Of a stretch of 64,000 nt of DNA, positions 26,622 through 36,600 are shown in pieces. The notes beneath the pieces were generated by a model, which saw only the letters and a program-made list of their open reading frames with translations, did no database searches and was not told the origin of the DNA. The first letter of the stretch is position 1. Each line of letters begins with the position of its first letter. Source of the stretch: Streptomyces sp. TS71-3 (lineage in GTDB: Bacteria > Actinomycetota > Actinomycetes > Streptomycetales > Streptomycetaceae); the NCBI RefSeq assembly GCF_018327685.1, contig NZ_BNEL01000001.1:2852001-2916000 (forward strand). Reading direction: 5' to 3'. The position numbers and the translations under genes are program-made.

Positions 26622-27668
26622 GTGTCACTCACCAGAAACCTGTGCGGTACCGCCGCGGCCCTCGCCCTGGCCGGCGCCGCACTCATGGCCGCACCGTCGG
26701 ACGCGGCAGCCACGCACGCGGCATCCACCCACGCGGCATCCACGCACGTGACATCCACGCACGTGACATCCACGCACGCGGCATCCACGCACGTGACATC
26801 CACCCACGCCGAACCCACCCGCACCCGCACCCCAGGCGCCCACCCCGGCGCCGCCCCCGCTTGCACCCGGAACGTCACGGACCGGAACGTCACCGGCCGG
26901 CCCGCGCTGGACGCCGTCAGGCCGGGCGACGTCGTCTGCGTCGACGGCCTCTCCCGTGGCCACCGGCTGGAGATCGACAAGGGCGGCACCGCGGACAAGC
27001 CCGTCACCTACTCCGGCAACGGGCAGCGGGTCGGCGGCATCGACATCGACGCCGACCACGTCATCGTGGACGGCTACACCATGGAGGGGCCGTCCGCTCC
27101 GGGCATCGAGATCCACGGCGACGGCGTCACCGTCCAGAACAACACGGTCACGGCCCCGCAGGGCGGCGACGGCGACGGCCTGCGCTTCTTCGGCGACGAC
27201 ATCACCGTCGCGCACAACACCATCTCCAGCACCGACAACAGCACCGGCGCGCACGCCGACTGCATGCAGACCTTCACCACCGACGACGAGGACGTGGCGA
27301 GCCGGAACGTGGTGATCGACGGCAACACCTGCCGGAAGATCGACAACATGTGCCTGATGGCCGAGGGCCCCGACTCCGAGGCCGGCGACGGCAGCGGCGA
27401 GGGTGTCTCGGAGTACTGGACGTTCCGGAACAACGACTGCCAGACGCAGCAGGCGTCCCAGACGCTGATGGTCGACGACGTGCAGCACCTGACCGTCACC
27501 GGCAACACCTGGGAGGCGGGCCCCGACCACGCCATCGGCCTCCAGAACCACGCGACCGGCGCCCACGTGAAGGACAACAGGCTCGACCCGTCCATCGACT
27601 GCGAGGTGGGCATCGACAAGTCGTCCATGGCGGGCTACGAGGGTCCCGAGCCCGGCTGCGACCCGTGA
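26622..27668 (+). CDS. Secreted right-handed parallel beta-helix protein
   Basis: 348 aa from GTG 26,622, preceded by AGGAGG. A signal peptide (LCGTAAALALAGAALMAAPS) ends near residue 27. Residues about 28-65 are tandem THAAS/THVTS pentapeptides, a flexible linker encoded by 15-bp repeats. The rest is beta-helix coils of the NNTV/HNTISS/GNTCRK/NNDCQT/GNTWEA type with regularly spaced Asn, as in polysaccharide lyases and mannuronan epimerase-like proteins. Four or more Cys could form disulfides. No catalytic triad can be named; it may bind or cleave an extracellular polymer. Confidence 0.85.
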   Translation: MSLTRNLCGTAAALALAGAALMAAPSDAAATHAASTHAASTHVTSTHVTSTHAASTHVTSTHAEPTRTRTPGAHPGAAPACTRNVTDRNVTGRPALDAVRPGDVVCVDGLSRGHRLEIDKGGTADKPVTYSGNGQRVGGIDIDADHVIVDGYTMEGPSAPGIEIHGDGVTVQNNTVTAPQGGDGDGLRFFGDDITVAHNTISSTDNSTGAHADCMQTFTTDDEDVASRNVVIDGNTCRKIDNMCLMAEGPDSEAGDGSGEGVSEYWTFRNNDCQTQQASQTLMVDDVQHLTVTGNTWEAGPDHAIGLQNHATGAHVKDNRLDPSIDCEVGIDKSSMAGYEGPEPGCDP

Positions 27669-27929
27669 ACCGCACCCGGGGCCACACCCGGAACCGCGCC
27701 CGCGACCGCACCTCGGACCACACCCGGGGACAGACCGGACGACCGCCGGGACCCAACCCAGCCCAGTCCAACCCAGTCCAACCCGGCGCGAACCCCCAGC
27801 GCGACCCCCCCCGGCGTGCCCCCCGTCGCACTCCCCGCCGCCACGCCCCCGCCGAACTCCACCCCGGCGAGGGCTAACACGAAGGCGTTCCGGGGTAGGT
27901 GGAGACCAGGTCATGCTGAGGGGGACGGT
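27669..27929. other. C-rich low-complexity gap, no gene seen
   Basis: 261 bp of strongly C-biased plus strand with short CCCAGTCCAACC-type repeats and GACCGCACC blocks. Open frames across it are compositional. No clear terminator was found for the beta-helix gene. Confidence 0.5.
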
Positions 27930-28082
27930 ATGGATCCGACGGCGCCCGCGACCGGGGCCGCAATGCCGAGCGCCATGACGGCCGACGTGAGCGCCACGGC
28001 GACGAGCGGGCGCGTCATGCCCGCGGACGCAGCGTTGGTGGTGCACACCCTCGGCCGCGGAACGGACGCCACCCACCCATGA
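27930..28082 (+). CDS. Short leader-type protein coupled to the STAND gene (tentative)
   Basis: A 50-aa frame from ATG 27,930, preceded by GAGGGGGAC. Its TGA overlaps the ATG of the STAND NTPase gene (ATGA), the usual sign of translational coupling in this genome. The product is Ala/Thr/Met-rich with no recognisable domain. It may be a small partner, a leader peptide or chance. Confidence 0.4.
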   Translation: MDPTAPATGAAMPSAMTADVSATATSGRVMPADAALVVHTLGRGTDATHP

Positions 28083-31000
28083 GCACCCCTGAACCGCCCG
28101 AGGACGAGGGCGCCGAGGGCGGACCCCGCGGCGTGGGCGACGAAGGCGGCGACCGCCCCGAGGGAACCCGCCTCCACGCCCAGGCCACGGATCGCGCCAG
28201 GATCTACCAGGCACTCCGCGACCTCCATGTCTCCGAGCGGCACCAGCACTTCTACTACCTGGACGGCGTGCGGGCCGTGCGCCGTGCGAAGTCCGGTGGG
28301 GAGCCGGGGGACTGCCCGTATCCGGGCCTGTCGTCGTTCGGCGCGGACCAGGCCCGGTGGTTCTTCGGGCGGGACGAACTGGTCTCCGACCTGCTCGTGG
28401 GGCTCGACCGGCGCCTGTGGGGCGGTGGCGGGCTGGCGGTGGTAGCGCCGTCCGGGGCCGGCAAGTCCTCGCTCCTCGAAGCGGGCCTGCTGCCCGCCGT
28501 CGCCGCCGGGCTGCTGCCCGTCGAGGGATCGCGGGACTGGCCGCGCGCCGTGCTCACCCCCACCGAGCACCCGTTGACGGAGCTGGCCGACCGGCTGGCC
28601 GAGGTCACCGGAACCAGCCCGCGGCAGGCGGCCGACGTCCTGGCCGAGGGGCCCGCGGAGTCCGTCTCGATGCTGCGCGAGGCACTGGGCAGGCAGTCCG
28701 GCGCCGGGCAGACCGGCGCGGCGCACCGGCGGTGGATCCTCGTCGTCGACCAGCTCGAAGAGCTGTTCACGCTCTGCACCGACGAGCGTGAACGCGCCGC
28801 CTTCCTCGCCGTCCTGGGCGCCGTCGCCGAGGCGGAGCCCGGGGGGAGGGGCCCGGCAGGGCTGGTCGTGTACGGGCTGAGGTCGGACTTCTACACCCGA
28901 TGTGCCGAGTATCCGGGGCTCCGGTCGGTCCTCCAGGACGGCCCGGTGCTGGTCGGGTCCATGTCCGCGACCCGCGTCCGGGAGGCGATCATCTTCCCGG
29001 CCAGGGACGTGGGCCTGGAAGTCGACCCGGGTCTCGTCGAGGTGCTGCTGCGCGATCTCGGCGCACCGGCGCACTCCGGCGAGGCCGGCGACGGCGCCAC
29101 CGCCGTTCCGGCCGGATACGAGGCAGGGCGACTGCCCCTGCTGGCGCACGCGTTGCGGGCCACCTGGCAGCAGCAGCACGGCCGCGCCCTCACGGTGGAG
29201 GGGTACGAGGCCACCGGCGGCATCGCCCGCGCCGTGCGCACCACCGCCGAGGAGCACTACACGCGTCTCGACGAGGCGGGCAGGGCGGCCGCCCGCGCCG
29301 TGCTGCTCCGCCTGGTCAAGATCGGCGCGGGCGGGGAGGACACCCGCCAGCGCGTCCCGTACGGCGACCTGCTGGGGCACGGCGGGGATTCCGCCGCGGC
29401 CATGGCGGTCGTCGAGACGTTCACCGGCGCCCGCCTGCTGACCCGGGAAGGCGACAGCGTGGAGATCACCCACGAGGTGCTGCTGCGCGCGTGGCCACGC
29501 CTGCGGGACTGGATCGAGGCCGACCGGCCCGGCAACCTCGTCCGCCAGGAGCTCGAAGCCGCCGCGGCTGACTGGGAGCACGCGGGCCGCGACCCGGGCA
29601 TGCTCCACAGCGGCAGCCGGCTCGCGGCAGCCGAGGCCTGGGCCGGTTCGGCACCCTCGGGAGCCCTCAGCTCCACCGCGTCGGCCTTCCTCACGGCCTC
29701 GGTGCACAGGCGGCGCCGTGCCCTCGGCGTCCGCAACGCGGTGATCGCCGCCCTGGTCGTCCTCTTCCTGTCCGCCTGTACCGCCGCCTTCATCGCGCAG
29801 CACCAGAGGACCACCGCGCAGACGGAACGCGACAGGGCGATCTTCAGCCAGCTCACCGCCAGGGCCGAGGCCCTCCGCGGCAACCAGCCCTCGCTCGCGG
29901 CCCAGCTCGACATCGCCGCGTACCGCATGAGGCAGACATCAGGCCTCTACACCCACCTGGTCACCGACGCGAACAACCCGCTGTCCACCACCCTGACCGG
30001 GCACACGGGACCCGTCTACACCGTGGCTCTCAGCCCGGACGGGCACACCCTGGCCAGCGCGGGCTACGACGGCACGCTGCGGCTGTGGGACGTCCCCTAC
30101 CCGGCTCGCACGAGGCCGCTGGGCGCACCGCTCCTCAGAGGCTCCAGCGCCATCGACTCGGTGGCGTTCAGCCCGGACGGGCACATCCTGGCCAGCGCCG
30201 GCACGGACGGCAAGGTGCGGCTGTGGGACCTCGCCGACCGCGCCCACGCCACCCCGCTCGGCTCGCCTCTGCCGGGACACACCAGTGTCGTCCGCTGGGT
30301 GGCGTTCAGCCCGGACGGGCAGACCCTGGCCGCCGCCGGGTCGGACGGCACGGTGCGCCTGTGGAACCTCACCGACCCCGCCTACCCCGCCCCGCTGGGC
30401 AAGCCCCTGACCGGCCACACCGGCGTCGTGAACGCGGTGGCGTTCAGCCCCGACGGGCATCTCCTGGCCGGCGCCGGAGCGGACGGCCGGGTGCGGCTGT
30501 GGGATCTCACCCATCCCTCCCGCGCCACCCCGCTCGGCTCCGCCCCGTCCCGTTCCGCGGGCGCCGTCTGGGCGGTGGCGTTCAGCGCGGACGGGCACGT
30601 TCTGGCGACCTCCGGTGCGGAGGGCACGGTGCGGCTGTGGGATGTCACCGACCCCGCTCGCACCGCCCCGCTGGGCCGGCCCCTGCCCGGCCACACCGGC
30701 ACCGTCTACTCGCTCGCGTTCAGCCCGAGCCGGCACACGCTGGCCAGCGCGGGTGAGGACGGGACGGTGCGGTTGTGGGACGTCACCCATCCCGCGACCG
30801 CCGTCCCGCTGGGGTCGCCCCTGAGCACCAGCACCGGCCCGGTCTTCTCTGTGGCGTTCAGCGCGGACGGGCACGTCCTGGCCGCCGCCGGGGCGGACCA
30901 CACGGTGCGGCTGTGGAACCGCTCCACACCCCTCGGGACGGACCTGACGAGCGGCAGGGGCGACGCCGTGAACGCGGTGGCGTTCAGCCCGGACGGGCAC

Positions 31001-31978
31001 ACCCTGGCCAGTGCCGGAGCGGACCAGGCGGTGCGGCTGTGGAACCTCGCCGATCGCGCCCATGACCCGTCGCCGGGGCGGCCCCTGACGGGTCACAGCA
31101 ACCCCGTCGAAGCGGTGGCGTTCAGTCCGGACGGGCACGTCCTCGCCAGCGCCGGATCGGACGGCACGGTCCGGTTGTGGGACGTCACCCGGCCCGCCCA
31201 CGCCACCGCTCTGGGCACGCTGACCGGCCACACCGGCCCGGTCCTCTCCGTGGCGTTCAGCCCGGACGGGCACACCCTCGCCAGTGCGGGTGACGACGGG
31301 ACGGTGCGGTTGTGGGACGTCACCGACCCCGGGCACGTCACCCGGCTCGACCGGCCCGTGGCCGGCCACGGCAACCCCGTGAACGCGGTGGCGTTCGCCC
31401 CGAGCGGGCACGTCCTGGCCGGCGCGGACACGCTCGGCGCGGTGCGGCTGTGGGATGTCGCCGACCCCCGGCACGCCGCTGCGCTGGGCTCCCCCCTGAA
31501 CAGCGGCACCGGGCCCGTGCACGCGGTGGCGTTCGCCCCCGACGGGCACGCCCTGGCGAGCGCGGGCACGGACGGGACGGTGCGGTTGTGGGATGTCGCG
31601 GATCCCCGCCACGCCGCTGCGCTGGGCTCTCCCCTGAACAGCAACAACGGCCCCGTGCGCACGGTGGCGTTCAGTTCGGACGGGCACACCCTGGCCAGTG
31701 CCGGTGCGCACGACGTGTGGTTGTGGGACCTCGACGACCCGGCCGACACGACCCCGCTCGACCCACCGCTGACCGGCCACAGCGGCCCCGTGAACGCGGT
31801 GGCGTTCAGCCCCGACGAGCAGACCCTCGTCAGCGCCGGTGACGACGGGACGGTGTGGATGTGGTCGATGAGCGCCGATCAGGCCATCCGGCAGATCTGC
31901 AAGTACACCAATCCCCTGACGCCCCGGCAGTGGAAGCAGTACGTGCCCCAGCTGCCGTTCACGCCGCCCTGCGGGTGA
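28079..31978 (+). CDS. nSTAND NTPase with transmembrane helix and 14 WD40 repeats
   Basis: 1299 aa. Residues about 80-330 are a STAND-type NTPase: the entry motif CPYPGLSSFGADQARWFFGR, P-loop APSGAGKSSLL (about 123-133), and Walker B ILVVDQLEELF. A winged-helix/ARC-like segment follows. One hydrophobic helix lies near residue 560-580 (AALVVLFLSACTAAFIA). From about residue 640, fourteen WD40 repeats (each with VAFSPDGHxLASAGxDGTVRLWDV wording) make two seven-bladed propellers. STAND proteins with repeat sensors act as ligand-triggered switches in signalling, cell death or phage defence. There is no separate effector domain, so the output is unknown. The near-identity of the repeats suggests recent internal duplication. 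Confidence 0.9.
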   Translation: MSTPEPPEDEGAEGGPRGVGDEGGDRPEGTRLHAQATDRARIYQALRDLHVSERHQHFYYLDGVRAVRRAKSGGEPGDCPYPGLSSFGADQARWFFGRDELVSDLLVGLDRRLWGGGGLAVVAPSGAGKSSLLEAGLLPAVAAGLLPVEGSRDWPRAVLTPTEHPLTELADRLAEVTGTSPRQAADVLAEGPAESVSMLREALGRQSGAGQTGAAHRRWILVVDQLEELFTLCTDERERAAFLAVLGAVAEAEPGGRGPAGLVVYGLRSDFYTRCAEYPGLRSVLQDGPVLVGSMSATRVREAIIFPARDVGLEVDPGLVEVLLRDLGAPAHSGEAGDGATAVPAGYEAGRLPLLAHALRATWQQQHGRALTVEGYEATGGIARAVRTTAEEHYTRLDEAGRAAARAVLLRLVKIGAGGEDTRQRVPYGDLLGHGGDSAAAMAVVETFTGARLLTREGDSVEITHEVLLRAWPRLRDWIEADRPGNLVRQELEAAAADWEHAGRDPGMLHSGSRLAAAEAWAGSAPSGALSSTASAFLTASVHRRRRALGVRNAVIAALVVLFLSACTAAFIAQHQRTTAQTERDRAIFSQLTARAEALRGNQPSLAAQLDIAAYRMRQTSGLYTHLVTDANNPLSTTLTGHTGPVYTVALSPDGHTLASAGYDGTLRLWDVPYPARTRPLGAPLLRGSSAIDSVAFSPDGHILASAGTDGKVRLWDLADRAHATPLGSPLPGHTSVVRWVAFSPDGQTLAAAGSDGTVRLWNLTDPAYPAPLGKPLTGHTGVVNAVAFSPDGHLLAGAGADGRVRLWDLTHPSRATPLGSAPSRSAGAVWAVAFSADGHVLATSGAEGTVRLWDVTDPARTAPLGRPLPGHTGTVYSLAFSPSRHTLASAGEDGTVRLWDVTHPATAVPLGSPLSTSTGPVFSVAFSADGHVLAAAGADHTVRLWNRSTPLGTDLTSGRGDAVNAVAFSPDGHTLASAGADQAVRLWNLADRAHDPSPGRPLTGHSNPVEAVAFSPDGHVLASAGSDGTVRLWDVTRPAHATALGTLTGHTGPVLSVAFSPDGHTLASAGDDGTVRLWDVTDPGHVTRLDRPVAGHGNPVNAVAFAPSGHVLAGADTLGAVRLWDVADPRHAAALGSPLNSGTGPVHAVAFAPDGHALASAGTDGTVRLWDVADPRHAAALGSPLNSNNGPVRTVAFSSDGHTLASAGAHDVWLWDLDDPADTTPLDPPLTGHSGPVNAVAFSPDEQTLVSAGDDGTVWMWSMSADQAIRQICKYTNPLTPRQWKQYVPQLPFTPPCG

Positions 31979-31984
31979 CGAGCG

Positions 31985-32012
31985 CGGCCGGCAGCGTGGA
32001 TGCTGCCGGCCG
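31985..32012. terminator. Hairpin terminator between convergent genes
   Basis: Perfect 11-bp stem CGGCCGGCAGC/GCTGCCGGCCG with a six-base loop, seven bases after the STAND stop and before the converging gene at 32,048. No T-tract follows, which is usual in Streptomyces. Confidence 0.75.
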
Positions 32013-32047
32013 GGCGCCTCCGCTGTCGCGACGGCCTGGCGGAGAGC

Positions 32048-33055
32048 TCAGGAGCCACCGCCGGCACCCCGGCGTTTCAGGAACAGCGAGCCGGCGTAGA
32101 GGGCCGCGGCGACCGCGACGAGGCCCCCTCCCACCACCAGGATCAGATCCGCGGTGTCCCAGCCGCCGACCGCGTCACCGCTGGCCTGGGCCCGGTCCGA
32201 GCCGCCCGCCGCGGGATCCGGTTCCGGTTCCGCCGATGCCGTGCTGCCGCCGGGCGCCCGGGACGGGGTGCTGTGGGTGCCGTGGGCGCCGGCGCCGGCA
32301 CTCGCGGACGCCGACGTGCCCGGGAGCGAGCCGGACGGGCTGCCCGTCGCGGCCCCGGAGGCGCTGGGGGCGGTGCCGGAACCCGGTGTCGTGGGGCCGG
32401 TCGGATGCGTCGGCGCCGGGGGCTCCTTGATGGCGAACGACAGGAGCTGGTTGTTCTGTCCCGGGTCCAGCCGGCACGGGGCGTTGAGACTGCCCTGGTT
32501 GACCTGGTCGCCGTTCGCGTTCCTCCCGATGAGGTGCAGCGTGAGGTCGTCGACCATGATCCGCCCGTTGCCCGGCCGGGTGAAGGTGACGGACGGCGCG
32601 ATGCCGCTCGTGCGGATGTCGAACGGGCCGGACGCCGGGACGGGGGTCCTGGCCACGTTCAGGGACACGGTCTGGTTGCTGCCGCTCCCCGGCGCGTCCA
32701 CGTGGATCCTCGCGTCCGCCGTGCCCTCGACGGTCTTCACGCTCACCAGCCCGAGCGCCTGCGTGGTGCCCCCGTCCACCGTTCCCACCGCGTTGATCGG
32801 GTAGCCCGGGGTGGGCCGGCCGACGATGTGGGTCTTGGACAGGTTCGTGTTGATCTTCACGCCCAAGGGGTGATCGTTGATCACCGGGTACGTGCAGGTG
32901 TAGTTCAGGTCGAGGGAGACCGGAACGGAGACCGCTGTCCCGGCTCCGAGGACCCCCACGATTCCCGCCGCGGCCGCCACCGCGGACGCGGCACCCAGGG
33001 CGCTCCTGACCCTTAAGGCCTTTCCCGGGCTTCGGCCGTTGCTCCTGGCATCCAT
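32048..33055 (-). CDS. Secreted, C-terminally membrane-anchored protein (DUF6801-like)
   Basis: 335 aa from ATG 33,055 (GGTGGTGAGC upstream; a GTG nine bases earlier is possible). It has a signal peptide (ALGAASAVAAAAGIVGVLGA), then a beta-rich domain from LDLNYTCTYPVINDHPLG with paired Cys, typical of a Streptomyces extracellular family. A Ser/Ala/Gly/Pro-rich wall-spanning region (about residues 215-295) follows, then a C-terminal helix (LILVVGGGLVAVAAALYAG) and a basic tail. No LPxTG/LAxTG sortase motif is evident, so anchoring is probably by the helix. Its role is unknown; it is exposed at the cell surface. Confidence 0.75.
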   Translation of the reverse strand: MDARSNGRSPGKALRVRSALGAASAVAAAAGIVGVLGAGTAVSVPVSLDLNYTCTYPVINDHPLGVKINTNLSKTHIVGRPTPGYPINAVGTVDGGTTQALGLVSVKTVEGTADARIHVDAPGSGSNQTVSLNVARTPVPASGPFDIRTSGIAPSVTFTRPGNGRIMVDDLTLHLIGRNANGDQVNQGSLNAPCRLDPGQNNQLLSFAIKEPPAPTHPTGPTTPGSGTAPSASGAATGSPSGSLPGTSASASAGAGAHGTHSTPSRAPGGSTASAEPEPDPAAGGSDRAQASGDAVGGWDTADLILVVGGGLVAVAAALYAGSLFLKRRGAGGGS

Positions 33056-33064
33056 GCTCACCAC

Positions 33065-33638
33065 CGTTGTCCGATGCCGCAGAGGTACTTCGTCCTCGAC
33101 CGTTGTAGCAAGCCCTCATAAACAAGGGGTATACAGCTGTGCGTTCGGGAACGTGTGGGTGCCCGAAGCCGTGTCACCGGCCGCCGGGCATGTCAACACG
33201 GCAATCGGAATTGAAGAGTCCGCTCACTGGGAACGCGTTCATGGATCACTCCGGTCCCGAAAGGCACGACAGGAACAGCGGCACCATCCGACCCTTGATG
33301 GGGGCGCCTCCGGGGCTTCCCGGAGGCGCCCTGACCGTGCGATACAGGCCGGAACCAGCCGGAGTTACTGGCAGGTTGCTGTCATGCGGGGCAAAAATCG
33401 CGGTTGAGCCCGGAGGGGCTGGAGGGAACGCCCTAGACTCGCAGTCGGAACTGCCGCTGAGAGTGGGAACGCCCCGGCAAGCGGTGGCGCCGGGGCAATT
33501 CTCTCCGTGAGACGGAAACCGGTCCGGCGAGTCCCCGTTGAACTGGTGTGCCCGTAATGGCGGCGATCCCACGGAATCCACCCGGCCGCCCGAAACCGAA
33601 ATCGCTTCAGCATATCGCTATTGCACTGAGGAGATCCC
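33065..33638. other. Divergent intergenic region at the left border of the biosynthetic locus
   Basis: About 570 bp. The first 80 bp are comparatively AT-rich (TTGTAGCAAGCCCTCATAAAC) and probably hold the promoter of the leftward secreted-protein gene. A short hairpin-like GGCGCCTCCGGGG/CCCGGAGGCGCC lies near 33,303-33,328. No credible gene was found. Confidence 0.5.
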
Positions 33639-34565
33639 GTGAATGCCAAGGTCCCGGTGAGCAGCACCGCAGTTCCGGGCGCGAGTGAGAACGAGGCGCA
33701 GAGCAGCGGGACCGCCGAGATGTGCGCTGCCGTCCGGTCCGTGGAACACATGCGGCCCGCCGGCGACCGGCTCCTGGACGACCCGTACGCCCACCACTTC
33801 ATCCAGAACCCGCTGTACCGGTTCCTGTTCGCGCGCAGCGTCACCGCCATGCCAGCGGCACGCCTGTACAACTCCCTCTTCGAGGGCTGGGCCGCGGAGA
33901 TCATCCTGCGCTACCGGCACAGCGACGAGCTCATGAAGCGCGCCGTCGACGGCGGCTGCCGGCAGGTCGTCATCCTCGGCGCCGGCTACGACTCGACGGC
34001 CCTGCGCTGCGCGTTCGACGCCGACGTGGTCTTCTACGAGGTCGACAAGCCGGACACGCAGGAGAACAAGCTGGAGATCATGCGGCGCAAGCAGCTCCGG
34101 CCGCGGTCCAGGGTCGAGTACATCGGCTGCGACTTCGCCGCGGGCGACGACGTGGTGGAGCGCCTCACCTCGCGGGGGTTCGATCCCGCCGAGCCGAGCT
34201 TCGTCAGCTGGCTCGGGGTGTCGTACTACCTGCCGCGGAGCGCCGTGCGGGACACCCTGGAGAAGCTGTCCAGGGCCTGCGCCCCCGGCAGCAGGGTGAT
34301 CTTCGACTACGTCGTGCCGGGGGTGATCGACGGGACGATCGACCACACCGGCGCCCAGCGCGGACGGCGCTTCGCGGCCAAGCGGGGCGAGCCGTTCTCG
34401 TTCGGCATCGGGCGCGACGAGCTGGACGCGTTCCTGCCCGACGAGAGCTTCCGGGTCGTGGAGAACTTCACGGTGCCCGATCTCGTCGAGCTGTACGGGG
34501 ACCCGAAGAGCTTCTGGCTCTCGGTGGCGGACTTCATCGGGACGATCGTGCTGGAACGGGAGTAG
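33639..34565 (+). CDS. SAM-dependent O-methyltransferase, leucine-carboxyl-methyltransferase type
   Basis: 308 aa from GTG 33,639 after GAGGAGATCCC. The N-terminal AAVRSVEHMRPAGDRLLDDP, then VVILGAGYDSTALRC (SAM site) and FYEVDKP, place it in the LCM family of actinobacterial carboxyl/hydroxyl methyltransferases. VSWLGVSYYLP and the terminal SVADFIGTIVLERE are also typical. These enzymes often methylate a carboxylate or phenol on a polyketide or fatty acid. It stands alone at the left edge of the FAS/PKS-like locus, so membership in that pathway is likely but unproven. Confidence 0.83.
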   Translation: MNAKVPVSSTAVPGASENEAQSSGTAEMCAAVRSVEHMRPAGDRLLDDPYAHHFIQNPLYRFLFARSVTAMPAARLYNSLFEGWAAEIILRYRHSDELMKRAVDGGCRQVVILGAGYDSTALRCAFDADVVFYEVDKPDTQENKLEIMRRKQLRPRSRVEYIGCDFAAGDDVVERLTSRGFDPAEPSFVSWLGVSYYLPRSAVRDTLEKLSRACAPGSRVIFDYVVPGVIDGTIDHTGAQRGRRFAAKRGEPFSFGIGRDELDAFLPDESFRVVENFTVPDLVELYGDPKSFWLSVADFIGTIVLERE

Positions 34566-34631
34566 GGGCCGCGCGGCACCGAGCCGGTGCCGGTGCCGTC
34601 CCCCCGTCCGGACATCCTCACCCGCGGGAGA

Positions 34632-34676
34632 GCCGCGGCCCGCGCGCAGCACTTCTGCGCGGGCCGCGGCTTTCTC
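34632..34676. terminator. Strong hairpin terminator with T-run
   Basis: Arms GCCGCGGCCCGCGC (34,632-34,645) and GCGCGGGCCGCGGC (34,657-34,670) form a 14-bp stem followed by TTTCTC. It separates the rightward methyltransferase from the converging acyl-CoA dehydrogenase. Confidence 0.8.
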
Positions 34677-34773
34677 GCGGATGCACCGCCACCGCCGCAC
34701 CGCCTCGGCCTGAACGCGCCAGGCCGGGCGGAGCCGGACCGGACCGGGCCCCGGCGAGTGGCGCTCGCGACGG

Positions 34774-36600
34774 CTAGAACGCGGCCTCCTCCAGGTCCAT
34801 GAGGTCGTTGGTGACCCCCTCGGCGACGGCGCGCTCCGCGGTGAGCAGCGGCAGCCTCGTCCGCGCGAAGAACCGCGCCACGGCGATCTTGCCGCGGTAG
34901 AAGGGCACGTCCTTCTCGTGCGCGCCCGGCAGCTTGTCCAGGGCCACCGCGGCGTGCCGCAGCAGCAGGTAGCCGATGACCAGGTCGCCGCTGGTGTGGA
35001 GCAGGCGGGTGGTGTTCTGGCCCACCTTGTAGATGCTCGCGGGGTCCTCCTGCGCGGCGGTGAGCTGGGTGAGCATCGTCCCCGCCATGGCCTCGGCGTC
35101 GGCGAGCGCCGTGGCGAGCAGGTCGCGCTCCGCCGCCAGCTCCGGGCCGCCCCGCGCGGCGCCGAGGAAGGCGCCGATCTCCTGCTTCAACGCCGTCAGG
35201 GCCCGGCCCCCGTCACGGACGATCTTCCGGAAGAAGAAGTCCATGCCCTGGATACCGGTCGTCCCCTCGTAGAGGGTGTCGATCTTGGCGTCCCGGATGT
35301 ACTGCTCGATCGGGTAGTCCTGGAGGTACCCGGAGCCCCCGAGGATCTGGAGGGACCGCGCCAGCAGCTCGTACGACCGCTCCGAGCCGTGGCCCTTGAC
35401 GAGTGGCAGGAGCAGGTCGTTGAGGCCCCGCGCGGCGGACGCGTCCTCGCCGGCGTCCTCCGCGGCCCGGATGTCGTCCTGGAGCGCGGCGGTGTACAGC
35501 ACCAGGGCGCGCAGGCCCTCGGCGTACGCCTTCTGCGTCATCAGGGAGACCCGCACGTCCGGGTGGTGGGTGATGGGGACGCGCGGGGCGGCCTTGTCCG
35601 TGAAGGCGGCGAGATCGGGTCCCTGGACGCGCTCCCTGGCGTATGCGAGGGCGTTGAGGTAGCCCGTGGAGAGCGTGGACATCGCCTTCGTGCCGACCAT
35701 CATCCGCGCGTACTCGATGATCCGGAACATCTGCCGGATGCCGTCGTGCTTCTCGCCGAGCAGCCAGCCCTTCGCCGGGCGGTCCGCGCCGAAGGCCAGC
35801 TCGCAGGTGGTGGAGACCTTCAGGCCCATCTTGTGCTCGACGTTCGTGGCGCGGACGCCGTTGCGCTCGCCCAGCGAGCCGGTGTCCCAGTCGAAGTCGA
35901 ACTTGGGCACGACGAACAGGCTGAGCCCCTTGGTGCCCGGGCCGTGCCCCTCGGGGCGGGCGAGCACGAAGTGGACGATGTTCTCGGCGAGGTCGTGCTC
36001 GCCGTTGGTGATGAACCGCTTGACGCCCTCGATGTGCCAGGAGCCGTCCTCCTGCCGCACGGCACGCGTGCGGCCGGCGCCCACGTCTGAGCCGGCGTCG
36101 GGCTCCGTCAGCACCATGGTCGTGCCCCACCGGCCCTCCACCATGCTGCGCGCGATGGCCAGCTGCTCCGGCGTGCCCAGTTCGGCGACGACGGCGGCGA
36201 AGTACGCGACGCCCGAGTACATCCAGATGGCCGGGTTGGCGCCGAGCACCAGCTCGGCCATGGCCCAGTGCAGCGACGGCGGGCAGGGGGTGCCCCCCAG
36301 CGCCTCCGGCATGCCGAGCCGCCACCACTCCGCGTCCATGAAGGAGGCGAAAGCCCTCTTGAATTCCCCGGGAAGCTCGGCGGTGCAGGTTTCCGGATGG
36401 AAGACCGGAGGGTTCCGGTCCGCGGTGATGGAGGACGGGGACAGTTCGTGAACGGCGAGCCGCTCCACCTCCGAGAGCACGGTGCGGGCCGTGGCCGTGT
36501 CGATGTCCTTGAAGGGGGCCGTGCCGTAGAGCCGTTCGCGGCCGAGCACCTCGAACAGGTTGAACTCCAGATCGCGTATGTTCGACTTGTAATGCTCCAA
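34774..36600 (-). CDS. Acyl-CoA dehydrogenase, long form (about 600 aa)
   Basis: 608-aa FAD enzyme of the long, C-terminally extended subgroup. The central domain has [13 protein letters not shown] and a nearby [12 protein letters not shown] (flavin contact); [20 protein letters not shown] contains the family's catalytic-base region; a further helical domain covers about residues 460-608. The start is TTG, with GGGAG six bases upstream. It introduces an alpha,beta double bond into an acyl-thioester. It is divergent from the LuxR gene. In the locus it could trim a starter or tailor the chain, or it may be a housekeeping FadE. Confidence 0.88.
   Translation of the reverse strand: MEHYKSNIRDLEFNLFEVLGRERLYGTAPFKDIDTATARTVLSEVERLAVHELSPSSITADRNPPVFHPETCTAELPGEFKRAFASFMDAEWWRLGMPEALGGTPCPPSLHWAMAELVLGANPAIWMYSGVAYFAAVVAELGTPEQLAIARSMVEGRWGTTMVLTEPDAGSDVGAGRTRAVRQEDGSWHIEGVKRFITNGEHDLAENIVHFVLARPEGHGPGTKGLSLFVVPKFDFDWDTGSLGERNGVRATNVEHKMGLKVSTTCELAFGADRPAKGWLLGEKHDGIRQMFRIIEYARMMVGTKAMSTLSTGYLNALAYARERVQGPDLAAFTDKAAPRVPITHHPDVRVSLMTQKAYAEGLRALVLYTAALQDDIRAAEDAGEDASAARGLNDLLLPLVKGHGSERSYELLARSLQILGGSGYLQDYPIEQYIRDAKIDTLYEGTTGIQGMDFFFRKIVRDGGRALTALKQEIGAFLGAARGGPELAAERDLLATALADAEAMAGTMLTQLTAAQEDPASIYKVGQNTTRLLHTSGDLVIGYLLLRHAAVALDKLPGAHEKDVPFYRGKIAVARFFARTRLPLLTAERAVAEGVTNDLMDLEEAAF

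Noticed and set aside
29939..31780. Long minus-strand open frame (about 613 aa) opposite the WD40 region
   Set aside because: It is a periodic antisense shadow of the WD40 repeats with Arg/Gly/Ala-rich composition, no start signals and no recognisable domain.
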